Origin: Elusimicrobium sp.
GTDB taxonomy: Bacteria; Elusimicrobiota; Elusimicrobia; Elusimicrobiales; Elusimicrobiaceae
Direction of reading: 5' to 3'
Assembly: GCA_015062115.1 (NCBI GenBank)
Contig: SUVG01000001.1
Span: 1-64,000 of the forward strand
DNA length: 64,000 bases
Within the stretch, counting starts at the first letter, position 1. Every line of letters begins with the position of its first letter. Below, in pieces: positions 49,798-58,785 of the stretch. A program made the translations under genes and the position numbers. The notes under the pieces were generated by a model. That model did not search any database and had not been told where the DNA came from. It saw only the letters and a program-made list of their open reading frames with translations.

Positions 49798-50553
49798 TTA
49801 TTGAAATAATTTTTCAAAAGTGGCAATTTCCATCAAGTAGTTGGTCACATCGCCGTGAGAACGCAAGATGACCGAAATGTCCCCTTCCGCTTGGGCAAGC
49901 GCCAAATACTGCGCATCACGCGGGGAAAGAGCCAACGACAAGGCAGAACTATCGGAATAGGCGGCAGCATCTTCCTCTTTGTTCTTCATGGCATTGGCAG
50001 TTTTGGCATCTAAGCCTTGGCCCAAATCGGAACCGACGCCCAACACTTTTACATTTTGCAGGAGGGTTACCGTCACTTTTTGGCGGGTACCGCTCTTCAT
50101 TTGGGCTTCGAAGGTAAGCAGGACGTCGATGTTATCGTCCGGCTTAATCATACCGGCTGTTTCCACGGGAACTTTAATAAGAAAGCCCCTCATCTGCACC
50201 GGAATTTTGCTGGAAAGCCCCGCCTCGGGAGACAACGAGGTGATGGCATATTTAGAAATTTGGTTTCCTTTGGGGATTTGAATACGCGCTACCGCGTTTT
50301 CAATGGCACGGAAGTCCGCATCGGTGGTGTAAGTAAACGCATCTTTTTGCAAATACGCGGCCGGTACGGGCACGGGTTTTACAAAGTCGCGCTTGATGAC
50401 TTCGCGTTCTTTAATATCGCGAATAGGTACAAACACCTGTTTGATGTTTTTGGACGCGTTCAATTTCTTTTCCGCGCTGCTGACAATCATTGCGTACACA
50501 ACAGCAGCCGCAATGGCTACTAGTAACGGCAGTAAAACTCCTCTGTTCTTCAT
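49798..50553 (-). CDS. cpaB: Flp pilus assembly protein CpaB/RcpC
   Basis: 251 aa. An N-terminal membrane anchor (VLLPLLVAIAAAVVYAMIV) is followed by the SAF domain (VFVPIRDIKEREVIKRDFVK; PKGNQISKYAITSL) and a beta-clip region (GFLIKVPVETAGMIKPDDNID). CpaB is a periplasmic partner of the secretin in Tad systems. Between tadE-like and secretin genes, in the standard order. Confidence 0.92.
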   Translation of the reverse strand: MKNRGVLLPLLVAIAAAVVYAMIVSSAEKKLNASKNIKQVFVPIRDIKEREVIKRDFVKPVPVPAAYLQKDAFTYTTDADFRAIENAVARIQIPKGNQISKYAITSLSPEAGLSSKIPVQMRGFLIKVPVETAGMIKPDDNIDVLLTFEAQMKSGTRQKVTVTLLQNVKVLGVGSDLGQGLDAKTANAMKNKEEDAAAYSDSSALSLALSPRDAQYLALAQAEGDISVILRSHGDVTNYLMEIATFEKLFQ

Positions 50554-50594
50554 TTTGTCTCCTTAAGTACTACCTGCAAATTTATAATTCAAAT

Positions 50595-51080
50595 CTATTT
50601 CGTATCGGAACTCAAATACGCTTTTTCAATCGGCATACGCGCGCTGGTTTTTACGCGTCTTATACCTTCCCGGCGGGGCTCGCTGGCCAAAATATAACTG
50701 GTACCGGGGAACATCAGTCGTACGGGATAAGTAACCGTAACGATTACATCTTCATGGCGGTGTCTTTTGTACATCGGGTCTGTTCCGGTGGTTTCCACTT
50801 TTATGCTTACCCCGATGCTTCCCGCCCGGCTGCCAAACACTTTTTGCTTGGCTTGATTTATTTTTTGACTAATTACATTTCTATCCGGTCGGCCACTGGG
50901 TTTTTTAACGGCTACCAGCGAACCGATTCGGGCGAACTCGTAAGAAGCGTGGGTAGCAATAATGGAGTGATAGGCGATATTGCCGTATTCAAGGACGAAA
51001 AAAATCATCAACATGAATACCGGTAATATGAGCATCAACTCGGCAGTAACCTGCCCGCCACGCTTCTTACAAAAGTTCAT
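50595..51080 (-). CDS. tadE: TadE-like minor pseudopilin
   Basis: 161 aa. KKRGGQVTAELMLILPVFML has the class III cleavage signature (G|QVTAEL, Glu+5) and hydrophobic helix; the remainder is a small periplasmic domain with SYILASEPRREGIRRVKTSA. It follows the main Flp gene by 11 bases, as expected for a minor pilin made with the major one. Confidence 0.87.
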   Translation of the reverse strand: MNFCKKRGGQVTAELMLILPVFMLMIFFVLEYGNIAYHSIIATHASYEFARIGSLVAVKKPSGRPDRNVISQKINQAKQKVFGSRAGSIGVSIKVETTGTDPMYKRHRHEDVIVTVTYPVRLMFPGTSYILASEPRREGIRRVKTSARMPIEKAYLSSDTK

Positions 51081-51091
51081 AAGGCCTCAAA

Positions 51092-51313
51092 TTACATTTC
51101 GTTCATGCTACCGGTGATTTTGGCTTTGACTTGTTCAAACAAATCCGGCATGAATTTTTTAATAAGCACACCAGCCAAGCCGGCCACACCCACGACTACT
51201 ACGAGCATAAGCACGTATTCAATCGTGTTTTGGCCTTCTTTTCTTTTCAGGCAGTTCAAAGCTTGCGCTTTTACGCTGTCCATTTTGTTTTGCAAAGCAA
51301 CGATAAACTTCAT
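51092..51313 (-). CDS. flp: Flp-type major pilin
   Basis: 73 aa. A leader of 28 residues rich in Lys and Gln ends at Gly; then QNTIEYVLMLVVVVGVAGLAG, with Glu+5 and Tyr+6, the Flp signature, and a short amphipathic tail. AGGAGG lies 8 bases before the ATG, the best ribosome site of the locus, which fits a highly made structural subunit. Confidence 0.93.
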   Translation of the reverse strand: MKFIVALQNKMDSVKAQALNCLKRKEGQNTIEYVLMLVVVVGVAGLAGVLIKKFMPDLFEQVKAKITGSMNEM

Positions 51314-51339
51314 AATGAGTCCTCCTAATTTTTTTAAAA

Positions 51340-51519
51340 CTATCTACTACCATCGTATTCCATCAAAATTACTTTGGCCCCTTGGTCGAACTGTTGGGGC
51401 ACTAAATGCGAATACAGCACATAAAAGGAAATAATGGCCGAAAAAAGCCCCGCCGCCACAACAATATACTCTACTGCGGTTTGACCTTTTTTATTAAGCG
51501 ACCATATCCTTTTTTTCAT
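51340..51519 (-). CDS. Second Flp-type pilin, small
   Basis: 59 aa. MKKRIWSLNKKGQTAVEYIV carries the signature G|QTAVEY followed by a hydrophobic helix (VVAAGLFSAIISFYVLY) and a polar tail. It starts 3 bases after the stop of the PorV-like gene and has no ribosome site of its own, so it is translated by coupling. It lies 26 bases before the main flp gene and may be a minor pilin or a pseudopilin. Confidence 0.85.
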   Translation of the reverse strand: MKKRIWSLNKKGQTAVEYIVVAAGLFSAIISFYVLYSHLVPQQFDQGAKVILMEYDGSR

Positions 51520-51522
51520 ACA

Positions 51523-52506
51523 TTAGAACTGAATCGCAAGAGAAATTTGTTGCGAAGTTCCCAAAGCACCGAACGGGGTGACGGCATAGTCAATAGAAGC
51601 GCCGTAACCGAACAGTTCGGAACTGTAAATACCAAAACCGAAAGAGACTTTAGAGGTTTCGGACAAACCGACCGAATCAACCCAAGAGTCTTCGGTGTTG
51701 ATACCCGTATCTTCGCGGCTATAATAACCTACGCGCAAGTCAAAGCGGGCCACTTGGAGCATATCTTCGGGGATATGCACTTCCAACCCTACCCCATAAC
51801 GGGCTTTATCGTCGCGGTATTTCATGTATTCGCCGGAAATCGTCCAAAAGCGGGTGTTGATATCGGCACCTAAGCGAAGGCCGCGCGGCATTTCGCCCTT
51901 ATCGCCGATGTTTACCAAAGCACCGCCCAAACCGAGCCAATTGACGAGGCGCAATTTCGCCCCCACATCAAAGCCGACATTGTCGTAATTGTTATAGTCG
52001 GTACCGTTGTACAAGCGTTCCGTAATATATTTAGCCGTACCGCCGATTTGGAGTTTTTGGCCAAAAAAACCGCGGGCTAAAGAAACTGTCCCGACAAAGT
52101 TGCGCACGGGAGTGCCCGATTCGCTTTGGAGTTGGCCGTAATCATCGCGGAAATCGAAACCGTCCATATCCATATAGTTTACGGTTACCCCGATAATAGT
52201 TTTACCAATGGGTTGCAAGTAAGCCAAGGTGCGGGCTTTATAACCTTGCAAATAATCCAAGTAAGAAAATTGGAGTTCGCGCGTAGTGGCGGAAGCCGCC
52301 CCGGCCGGGTTCCAGAACAAAGCTTCCGGGCCGTCCGCGATAGACACATAGGCATTACCTAAGGCCTGGGCTCTGGGGGAGCCGGCATCAATCTTTAAGA
52401 AGGCCGCCGCATTAGTACCGGCATCGGAATCAATCCCGGCGTAAGCATTGGCACCCAAAAGACCGACCATTAAACAAGCGGTTAAAACTTTTAATTTTAT
52501 ATTCAT
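51523..52506 (-). CDS. PorV/PorQ-like outer-membrane beta-barrel protein
   Basis: 327 aa. Signal peptide 1-23 (ANAYAG). The mature start, GTNAAAFLKIDAGSPRAQALGNAYVSIADGPEALFWNPAGAA, is the hallmark of the PorV/PorQ (UPF0164) family: a Gly-rich segment then NPAG. The rest alternates short beta strands and the C-terminus ends in Phe (ISLAIQF), as for many outer-membrane barrels. PorV helps release type IX cargo in Bacteroidetes; in other phyla the role is unknown. Next to it lies a giant secreted protein with a C-terminal Ig-like fold, a possible client. Confidence 0.85.
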   Translation of the reverse strand: MNIKLKVLTACLMVGLLGANAYAGIDSDAGTNAAAFLKIDAGSPRAQALGNAYVSIADGPEALFWNPAGAASATTRELQFSYLDYLQGYKARTLAYLQPIGKTIIGVTVNYMDMDGFDFRDDYGQLQSESGTPVRNFVGTVSLARGFFGQKLQIGGTAKYITERLYNGTDYNNYDNVGFDVGAKLRLVNWLGLGGALVNIGDKGEMPRGLRLGADINTRFWTISGEYMKYRDDKARYGVGLEVHIPEDMLQVARFDLRVGYYSREDTGINTEDSWVDSVGLSETSKVSFGFGIYSSELFGYGASIDYAVTPFGALGTSQQISLAIQF

Positions 52507-52539
52507 AAATAGATTTCTCTGTTTTTTACGGCTTTACCC

Positions 52540-52585
52540 GCAAATGCGGGGAACAAACCGGGGGGAGGGTTTCTCCCCCCTTTTT
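52540..52585. other. Two hairpins between the giant gene and the PorV-like gene
   Basis: GGGGGGAG...CTCCCCCC (with T-run on the plus side) and a smaller CCCGC-AAAT-GCGGG stand in tandem. On the minus strand, where the flanking genes lie, the T-run is missing, so they may slow decay or partly terminate rather than end transcription. Confidence 0.55.
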
Positions 52586-52586
52586 A

Positions 52587-55500
52587 TTACGGTACTAAAA
52601 TCTTCACTACTTTTTGACAATGTTCGCGACCGTTGGAGGCTTTGAAGTCCACTAAGCCGAAGTACACACCGCGGGCCACTCTTTTGCCGTGTTGGTTGGT
52701 TCTATCCCAGCGGCAACGCAAGGCAGCATTACGCACGTTGGGGAAGGCCGCCAACTGAGCAGCCGTCATCTGTGTAGAACCGACGGGGTTGTTATCCGGG
52801 TTAAAGGTTAAGCTGTCCCCCATGGAGATTTGGTAGTTGTTGGCATCTACACAGGTGTAGCCGCCGTCGCGCACCAAGTCGCCCGCCAAGTTGAAGAACT
52901 TAATAGACACTGTACCCGGCACCGGCATTTTGGTAATTTCCAAAGTACCTTTGCTGGCATCTTTGAGCGGGTTGGGATAGAAGAATACCGTCTTTTCCCA
53001 ATCTTCGCAGACAAATCTGCCGTCGCCGATGGCGATGGTGGCTTTGTGCAAGTTTTGATACTCGTACGTATCGGCCACTTTATTGATTTTCCAATCGGCT
53101 TGGGTGGCACTACCATCAGTAGAGAGATAATCCCCGATGATTTCACCCGTTACGCTGTCGATATCGGCCGAGTCTAAAGCCGTTACGAAGCGGAAGGGAT
53201 AAGTGCCGTCCGGTACTTCTTGTTGGGCATAATCGCGGCCGTCCCACAGTTCTTCGATAAGCGTGGTGGCCGGGCGGATACCCACAATCGCGCGTACCAG
53301 TACTTCGCGGATATCTTGTACTTCCGTACCCGTGGTGGGGTTACGCAAGGTACCTTTTTGATAATTGTAAATGGTGGTACCCGGTTTGAAAATTTGCAGA
53401 GCCACTTTCATCGGTACGGAGATTTGATAACCAATCTTCATATCCGTATTGCGTTGAGAAATGGCATACCCGTCGGCTTCCAAGAGGTCAAACACTTTTA
53501 AGAGGTCGGCATTAACGGTAATGCTCTTGACCGTTTCTTGGTACAAGGTATTATCGGGGTAGTTTTTGGCGGTTAAACGCACTTCATAAACACCGGGTTT
53601 TACATACATACCGTTGTTATCGGTACCGTCCCAATACACTTTGCGTGCAATGTTGGGGTCGAAATTGCTGGTATTGATGAAGGTTACCGGATCAATGTGT
53701 TTGCAGACCGCACCGGCCGCCGCATTGCGGGCCGTCAATGTACCTACTTGATCGTAGCACATATCGCCCTCAAGCGCGATAATATCCACCGCTACCGTAG
53801 AAGCACGGGAAACGGAGAAGTTGATTTCGTACGGCGGGATAAACACCGGGCCGGACGAAGCATTAAACAACTGCGGCGCATTGGGGTACACTACCACAGA
53901 GCCGTCCAAGAAGTACACCGGGCCGCGCGTTACGTTAATTTTACCTGTCGGTTTTTCCGTTGCATACAGGCCGTTTTGCTGTTTAATTTCACTGGGAGTT
54001 TTGAACGGCGCCCCTTGCAGATAACTCCCCTCCCCGAGATTGGCATAATAGCGGTTGAAAGGCTCTTCGGACTGGGCCGAAATGTAGAACGGATATTGAC
54101 CGTCCGGCACCATTTCGTACGGGCAGGTGGTAATATCGGTTGCGGTGGTACAAGTACCTTTAGTGGAAGTGGGGTTGTTAAAGTACAGGGCGTCCCATTC
54201 TTCCGTCACCGGGATACCGTCTCCCACGCGCAAGGCGGAGCGTTCAAAGGTTTTAATCGGCTGCAGGCGCGCATTTATCGGGTCGGTGGCGGTACCAGGA
54301 TAGTTTGTAAAAGTAGTATCGTTTACATAGATACAAGCACCACCGTTCGCAGCCCACTTGGCAGGGTCCACTGCACCGCTAGTAGCAAAAACATTATGAT
54401 CCGTAGTGTTACACACGACCGGAGGCCAAGAGGCGGGCTTGCCTACTAAATCGTTATAGTTGGGAATGACCACATCTTTATTATAGATGTTCACTTGCAC
54501 GTTCATCGCTTTGGAAAGCGAATAGGTGATAGTGGCTTTGGCTTCGCTATCGCCATACACATCCGTAGTGCTGACATCTACCACGCGGTACATATCCACC
54601 GGGAAAACAGCCGAGGCAGTATTGGTAATAGCCGGGAACATGGCATCTTTGGTATCTACTCTAAACATGTAGGTACCGGGAGCGACCATGCGGCCTTGGT
54701 CATCGCGGCCGTCCCAAGACAAAGTGTTCATTTGTTGCGCTACTTGTGTGATACCAACTTCGGGGGTTAAGTGTTTTACAGGCACCCCGGCGGAGTTGGT
54801 CACTTTGGCTACCACGGTGGCATCACGCACAATAGAGTATTTGAAGATGAACGGATCCAACCCATAGGCCGTGGGGCTGGAGCCTACCGTAGAGTAACTG
54901 ACCGGTTGAATGGTAATATCTACCGCTCCGCGTTCAATGGCAATTTGGCCTACTTCGTAATTTAAGGTTTTTACACCGGTAAAGCATTTGGCGTTTTGCC
55001 CGGTAGCACAAGTGCCGCCGGGAGTATAAGCGGGATAAGATCCACCATTACCGGCACGATTTTTGTAAGAACCATTGTACGGAATTTCCGCCCACAAGGC
55101 ATACACATAGTTGCCGTCCGGTAAGGGGGCACCATAAGCAAAGCTTTCTGTACAGGTAGCAGCGGTACAAGCCGTTCCGTCGGATAATTTTTCACCTTTG
55201 GCATAGGTGCGGGTACAACCGGTTTGGATACCGCATAAACCGTCCCAACGATTGGTAAAGTTCATGCGGGCCGTGCGATCTTCCACTTGGCTATATACCA
55301 AGGCACCACCCGTAGGAGTCGGGGCCGTACCCGTTTGGGTGGAAGAATCGGTTAAGGTGTCATTAAAGGTAGTACCGGGAGTATAAATATTCCAATACAC
55401 TTTGGCGGCTTCGGTCGGCACATAGGCAATAGATGCATACGCCGTGGATTTTTTGTTAAGCCCGGTGGCTACTACGTCCGTCAATTTAAGGGGGTCTAAA

Positions 55501-56954
55501 GAAAGTTGGCGCGTAACGGCGCGAGAGAAATCTACCCCATTCCATTCGTCTTGCGTTTTGGCTTGAATGGTTACCACATAGTTGCCGGCCGGCAAGAATA
55601 ATCCGTCATCGTTGCGGCCGTCCCAAGAGTCAAATTCCGTAATTTGGACATCTTTTTCCTGCCCTTTCATGCCTTCGCCCAAGCGCGGTTGCCAATCTAC
55701 CAAAGTGCGCACAATAGCCTCATTATCCCCGGTGGGGTTAGAGGTACTGGCAGAACCATACGCTAAATTGTCGCCCGTAGATGCATCAAAAACGGCGATA
55801 CGCACATCGGCATCTTTACTGAGGCGATAGGCGTACGTATAAGGTTGGGCGGAAACGGCGGTGATGTTCCCCACCACCGTAGGGGTACTGCGCACCGTGT
55901 GCACATTGGTTACATCTACCTGCATGGGAATTTGGTTTTCGCCGGGGTAAGCAATAATGGAGTTAAATTCAATTTTATCGGTAATAATATTATCCCCGGG
56001 GAAATCGGTGGCTACGGATGCGCGGAAACCGAATTGTCCGTTAGATTTCCCAAATTCACCGGCAATTTCGTAAGAACCGTCCCACGCGGCACAGAACGGG
56101 ATATTAACACCGGATTCCGTCCCGTTCTGATCAAAAACCATGCAGTGTTCGCCATATTCACCGCAAAGAGTAGTAGAAGGAGCACCCAAACTTGTTTTGT
56201 TGGTATCTCCTACTTTCCAACATTTTTTGCTGCTCATGCCCTTATAAGTTTTATCGTCACTATCAAGTTTACAGGAAGCATCATCATCTTTTTTTGCGGT
56301 ACATACAGAACCCTCGGAACATTCATACATAGCCCCGGAGCAAGGATTTCCGGAGCCGGAACCGATACAGTGGTAAGAACCGCATTTAGCAGAAGAAGAT
56401 TCAGTATCGGGGTACAAGTCAATCGTACGCACCGCGGGAGATTCTTCCGGGTTGGCAATGTTTTTGTTGTTGTAGTATTTCACCACATCAAACTTGATTT
56501 GTTGGAGCGGGAAGGAAATGGAATAGGTACTTTGGGACATGGGTCTATTCGTACAGACCACATTCATACATAACGCCAAACAATGGTTGGGATAGTTGTT
56601 CACAGCAGTTGGCGACGGGTAGGGTTGGTCGTATTCAATCAACGCGGAACTGGCCCACGGATCATTTTTATTTCCGTTGTTAGAGGGTTGCACTGTATCC
56701 ACATAAAAACTACGGTTTCCAACGGCATCCTTACTAGGCGTAAAGATATACGGCTTGGCACCAGAAGGGTCTGTATAATCACAATAAACCCCTTTTATAT
56801 CCGTTTGGCTATCTGCATAAAACACACCCGCGTAGCGCACTTCGGCCGTTTGGGCAAAAAGCGGCAACGAGGCCGCCACAAACAACAAGGCTAAAACGGC
56901 ACGAACGACCGCTTTACCCGGTAAAACCCGTAGTAAACTTTTAAGTTTGTTCAT
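52587..56954 (-). CDS. Giant secreted protein with repeated FlgD-type Ig-like domains
   Basis: 1455 aa from the ATG at 56954 (signal peptide MNKLKSLLRVLPGKAVVRAV...AQ); an in-frame ATG five codons earlier is also possible. After a cysteine-rich N-terminal part (about 185-300) come at least four copies of the FlgD-Ig pattern D-G-R/T-N/D-x-x-G-x-x-V-x-x-G-x-Y: DGRNDDGLFLPAGNYVV, DGRDDQGRMVAPGTYMF, DGTDNNGMYVKPGVYEV and DGRDYAQQEVPDGTYPF. The C-terminus, VARGVYFGLVDFKASNGREH, has the same form as type IX-type C-terminal signal domains. Likely a surface protein of the cell; partner or substrate unknown. Confidence 0.85.
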   Translation of the reverse strand: MNKLKSLLRVLPGKAVVRAVLALLFVAASLPLFAQTAEVRYAGVFYADSQTDIKGVYCDYTDPSGAKPYIFTPSKDAVGNRSFYVDTVQPSNNGNKNDPWASSALIEYDQPYPSPTAVNNYPNHCLALCMNVVCTNRPMSQSTYSISFPLQQIKFDVVKYYNNKNIANPEESPAVRTIDLYPDTESSSAKCGSYHCIGSGSGNPCSGAMYECSEGSVCTAKKDDDASCKLDSDDKTYKGMSSKKCWKVGDTNKTSLGAPSTTLCGEYGEHCMVFDQNGTESGVNIPFCAAWDGSYEIAGEFGKSNGQFGFRASVATDFPGDNIITDKIEFNSIIAYPGENQIPMQVDVTNVHTVRSTPTVVGNITAVSAQPYTYAYRLSKDADVRIAVFDASTGDNLAYGSASTSNPTGDNEAIVRTLVDWQPRLGEGMKGQEKDVQITEFDSWDGRNDDGLFLPAGNYVVTIQAKTQDEWNGVDFSRAVTRQLSLDPLKLTDVVATGLNKKSTAYASIAYVPTEAAKVYWNIYTPGTTFNDTLTDSSTQTGTAPTPTGGALVYSQVEDRTARMNFTNRWDGLCGIQTGCTRTYAKGEKLSDGTACTAATCTESFAYGAPLPDGNYVYALWAEIPYNGSYKNRAGNGGSYPAYTPGGTCATGQNAKCFTGVKTLNYEVGQIAIERGAVDITIQPVSYSTVGSSPTAYGLDPFIFKYSIVRDATVVAKVTNSAGVPVKHLTPEVGITQVAQQMNTLSWDGRDDQGRMVAPGTYMFRVDTKDAMFPAITNTASAVFPVDMYRVVDVSTTDVYGDSEAKATITYSLSKAMNVQVNIYNKDVVIPNYNDLVGKPASWPPVVCNTTDHNVFATSGAVDPAKWAANGGACIYVNDTTFTNYPGTATDPINARLQPIKTFERSALRVGDGIPVTEEWDALYFNNPTSTKGTCTTATDITTCPYEMVPDGQYPFYISAQSEEPFNRYYANLGEGSYLQGAPFKTPSEIKQQNGLYATEKPTGKINVTRGPVYFLDGSVVVYPNAPQLFNASSGPVFIPPYEINFSVSRASTVAVDIIALEGDMCYDQVGTLTARNAAAGAVCKHIDPVTFINTSNFDPNIARKVYWDGTDNNGMYVKPGVYEVRLTAKNYPDNTLYQETVKSITVNADLLKVFDLLEADGYAISQRNTDMKIGYQISVPMKVALQIFKPGTTIYNYQKGTLRNPTTGTEVQDIREVLVRAIVGIRPATTLIEELWDGRDYAQQEVPDGTYPFRFVTALDSADIDSVTGEIIGDYLSTDGSATQADWKINKVADTYEYQNLHKATIAIGDGRFVCEDWEKTVFFYPNPLKDASKGTLEITKMPVPGTVSIKFFNLAGDLVRDGGYTCVDANNYQISMGDSLTFNPDNNPVGSTQMTAAQLAAFPNVRNAALRCRWDRTNQHGKRVARGVYFGLVDFKASNGREHCQKVVKILVP

Positions 56955-57019
56955 TGTGTAAGTATCCATTTTGGGGAAATTTCCCGTCTTAAAATTATTT
57001 TTTTACAAATCGTCTGCCC

Positions 57020-57119
57020 GTATAAAAAAATACGCGCAAAGCGGCGCGCTACTTGATGTTTTGAAATAGTCGCCGATACAGTACTCTTAAATTTTTGCAA
57101 CTTTTGGGGCAAATGTCAA
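57020..57119 (-). promoter_or_regulatory. Possible promoter with leader terminator before the giant gene
   Basis: Minus strand TTGACA (57119-57114) has no strong -10 at 17-18 bases, but it is followed by a transcribed-looking stretch that ends in CGCGC-CGCTTT-GCGCG with seven Ts (57047-57023). This could be an attenuator for the giant gene, a small RNA, or a spare terminator. Confidence 0.35.
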
Positions 57120-57193
57120 CTGTTTTTTTCGTCTTAACAAACGGGATAGAAATTGAAGGCTTTGAAAAAGATGAGAAGAAACAGAAAAAACAA

Positions 57194-57219
57194 AGCCCCG
57201 GGCTTATATACCCGGGGGT
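57194..57219 (-). terminator. Terminator of the ftsX-to-GGDEF operon
   Basis: Minus strand CCCCCGGG-TATATAAG-CCCGGGG, followed by CTTTGTTTTTT. Confidence 0.85.
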
Positions 57220-57229
57220 TCGTTTCCTC

Positions 57230-58783
57230 TTATAAAGTATTTTCGTTTTTCTTAGCTTCTTCGGCCAAGCGCTCGGCTTCTTCGGCGGCTTGCACTTGGT
57301 CGGCCACTTCGCGATACACCGCAAAATGCCCGCGGCCGTTTTGCTTAACAATGTAAAGTGCTTTGTCGGCCTTTTCCAGGAGTTCGTCCGGGGTGGAGCC
57401 GTCCAACGGGAAGGAAGCTATCCCTTGGCTGATGCTCAGGTGGACTTCCTTTCCTTCCGTGTAGCGACTGGGTAAGGTGATAGCCCCGATGCGATCCTTT
57501 AGGCGTTTGGCAATAATTTTGGCCTCTTCCCCCGTGGTGCGCGGAAGCATGATGACCATTTCGTCCCCCCCAAAGCGGCAGGGAACGTCCGTCTGGCGCA
57601 AACTGGTGCGAATTACTTTGCTGACTTCTTTTAAGGCCCAGTCGCCGATTTGGTGGCCGTAACCGTCGTTGATTTGTTTGAACCAGTCAATGTCCATAAT
57701 CATCAACGATAAGGTTAAATCAAACCGTTTGGAACGGTAAATTTCTTCGGCAAATTTTTCGTTAAAATAACGGCGAACGGGAAGTTTGGTCAGTTCGTCG
57801 TAGTTGGAAAGTTCCTGCACGCGTTCGAACAGGCGGGCATTGTCAATAGCCAAAGCCATTTGCGAGGCAAATTGTTGCAGGGAAATAAAATCTAAATACC
57901 CGATTTTGCGGCGGGATAAAATATTGTCAAAGGTCAAAAACCCCACTTTGTTGCGCTGTACTTTTAAGGGAATATAGATAACACTGCGTATGGCGCGGTA
58001 GGTGGCGGCGGAATCAAACACTTCTTTTAGCAGTTGGTCTTCATCTTCCTTTAGGGAAGAACCGTCCTGGTGGGTTACTTTACCCGATACATCTACCCCA
58101 AGCACCGATTTGATTTTGCTGCCTTCCGCATCGGTTAAATACAGGCGGACTCTGTCAAAACGGAAATACTTTTGTACTCCTTTTAAGATAAGTTCCAACC
58201 CGTCGTTCAGGCGAAGGGAAGAAGCAAAAATGGTGGATAAATCGTTAAGGGCAGTGGAAACGCTTAAGCGTTGGTTTTTGGCTTGGTCAATTTCCGTATT
58301 GCGCAGGTTGTGGGAAATTTCGAGCCCCAAATCTTTAATCAAACCTTTTTCCTCTTCCGTAAACACACGGTTTTTGCGGAAGCGTTCCAAACGCAGCACC
58401 CCTACTTTTTCCTGCATGTAGTTATGCACCTCCCCCGCTTTTAATTCCACCCCGGGGCGTTGCCATTTAAGCAAAACATAAATGGCGGGGTAACTTAAAT
58501 CGGTCGTTTCGGCAATACCGGTTTGCAACAACTGGCGGAGAAAAGCAGGCTCGTGCAAGACGGAAATATCTTCCTGCATATCCATGCAGTATTCCTTTTT
58601 GCACATCATTTTAAGCGACAGCAGTGCGCGTTCCTGTTGCCAATCGAAAAAGTAAACGCGATCCAACTTAAACAAATTGCGAAGTGTGGAAAGAGCACAC
58701 TCCAAAAGAGAGCGTTTGTTTTGGAAAGATTGGTTTAACTGTTTATGAAATTTATAAAGCGTATAAGATTTTTTATCTAACAT
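57230..58783 (-). CDS. GAF-GAF-GGDEF diguanylate cyclase-type protein
   Basis: 517 aa, cytosolic. Two GAF-like domains (about 20-160 and 185-320) are followed by a GGDEF domain (about 345-490). The active-site loop reads GGDEM instead of GGDEF; Met at the last place is tolerated in some cyclases. The inhibitory RxxD site is present five residues before it (RQTDVPCRFGGDE). It should make cyclic-di-GMP unless the Met change lowers activity. GAGGGG lies 5 bases before the ATG, and the gene starts 2 bases after the solute-binding-like gene ends. Confidence 0.9.
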   Translation of the reverse strand: MLDKKSYTLYKFHKQLNQSFQNKRSLLECALSTLRNLFKLDRVYFFDWQQERALLSLKMMCKKEYCMDMQEDISVLHEPAFLRQLLQTGIAETTDLSYPAIYVLLKWQRPGVELKAGEVHNYMQEKVGVLRLERFRKNRVFTEEEKGLIKDLGLEISHNLRNTEIDQAKNQRLSVSTALNDLSTIFASSLRLNDGLELILKGVQKYFRFDRVRLYLTDAEGSKIKSVLGVDVSGKVTHQDGSSLKEDEDQLLKEVFDSAATYRAIRSVIYIPLKVQRNKVGFLTFDNILSRRKIGYLDFISLQQFASQMALAIDNARLFERVQELSNYDELTKLPVRRYFNEKFAEEIYRSKRFDLTLSLMIMDIDWFKQINDGYGHQIGDWALKEVSKVIRTSLRQTDVPCRFGGDEMVIMLPRTTGEEAKIIAKRLKDRIGAITLPSRYTEGKEVHLSISQGIASFPLDGSTPDELLEKADKALYIVKQNGRGHFAVYREVADQVQAAEEAERLAEEAKKNENTL

Positions 58784-58785
58784 AA

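Noticed and set aside
53697-54449. Long plus-strand frame (250 codons) opposite the giant gene
   Set aside because: Shadow of the repeat-rich gene on the minus strand; no start signals and no sensible protein.
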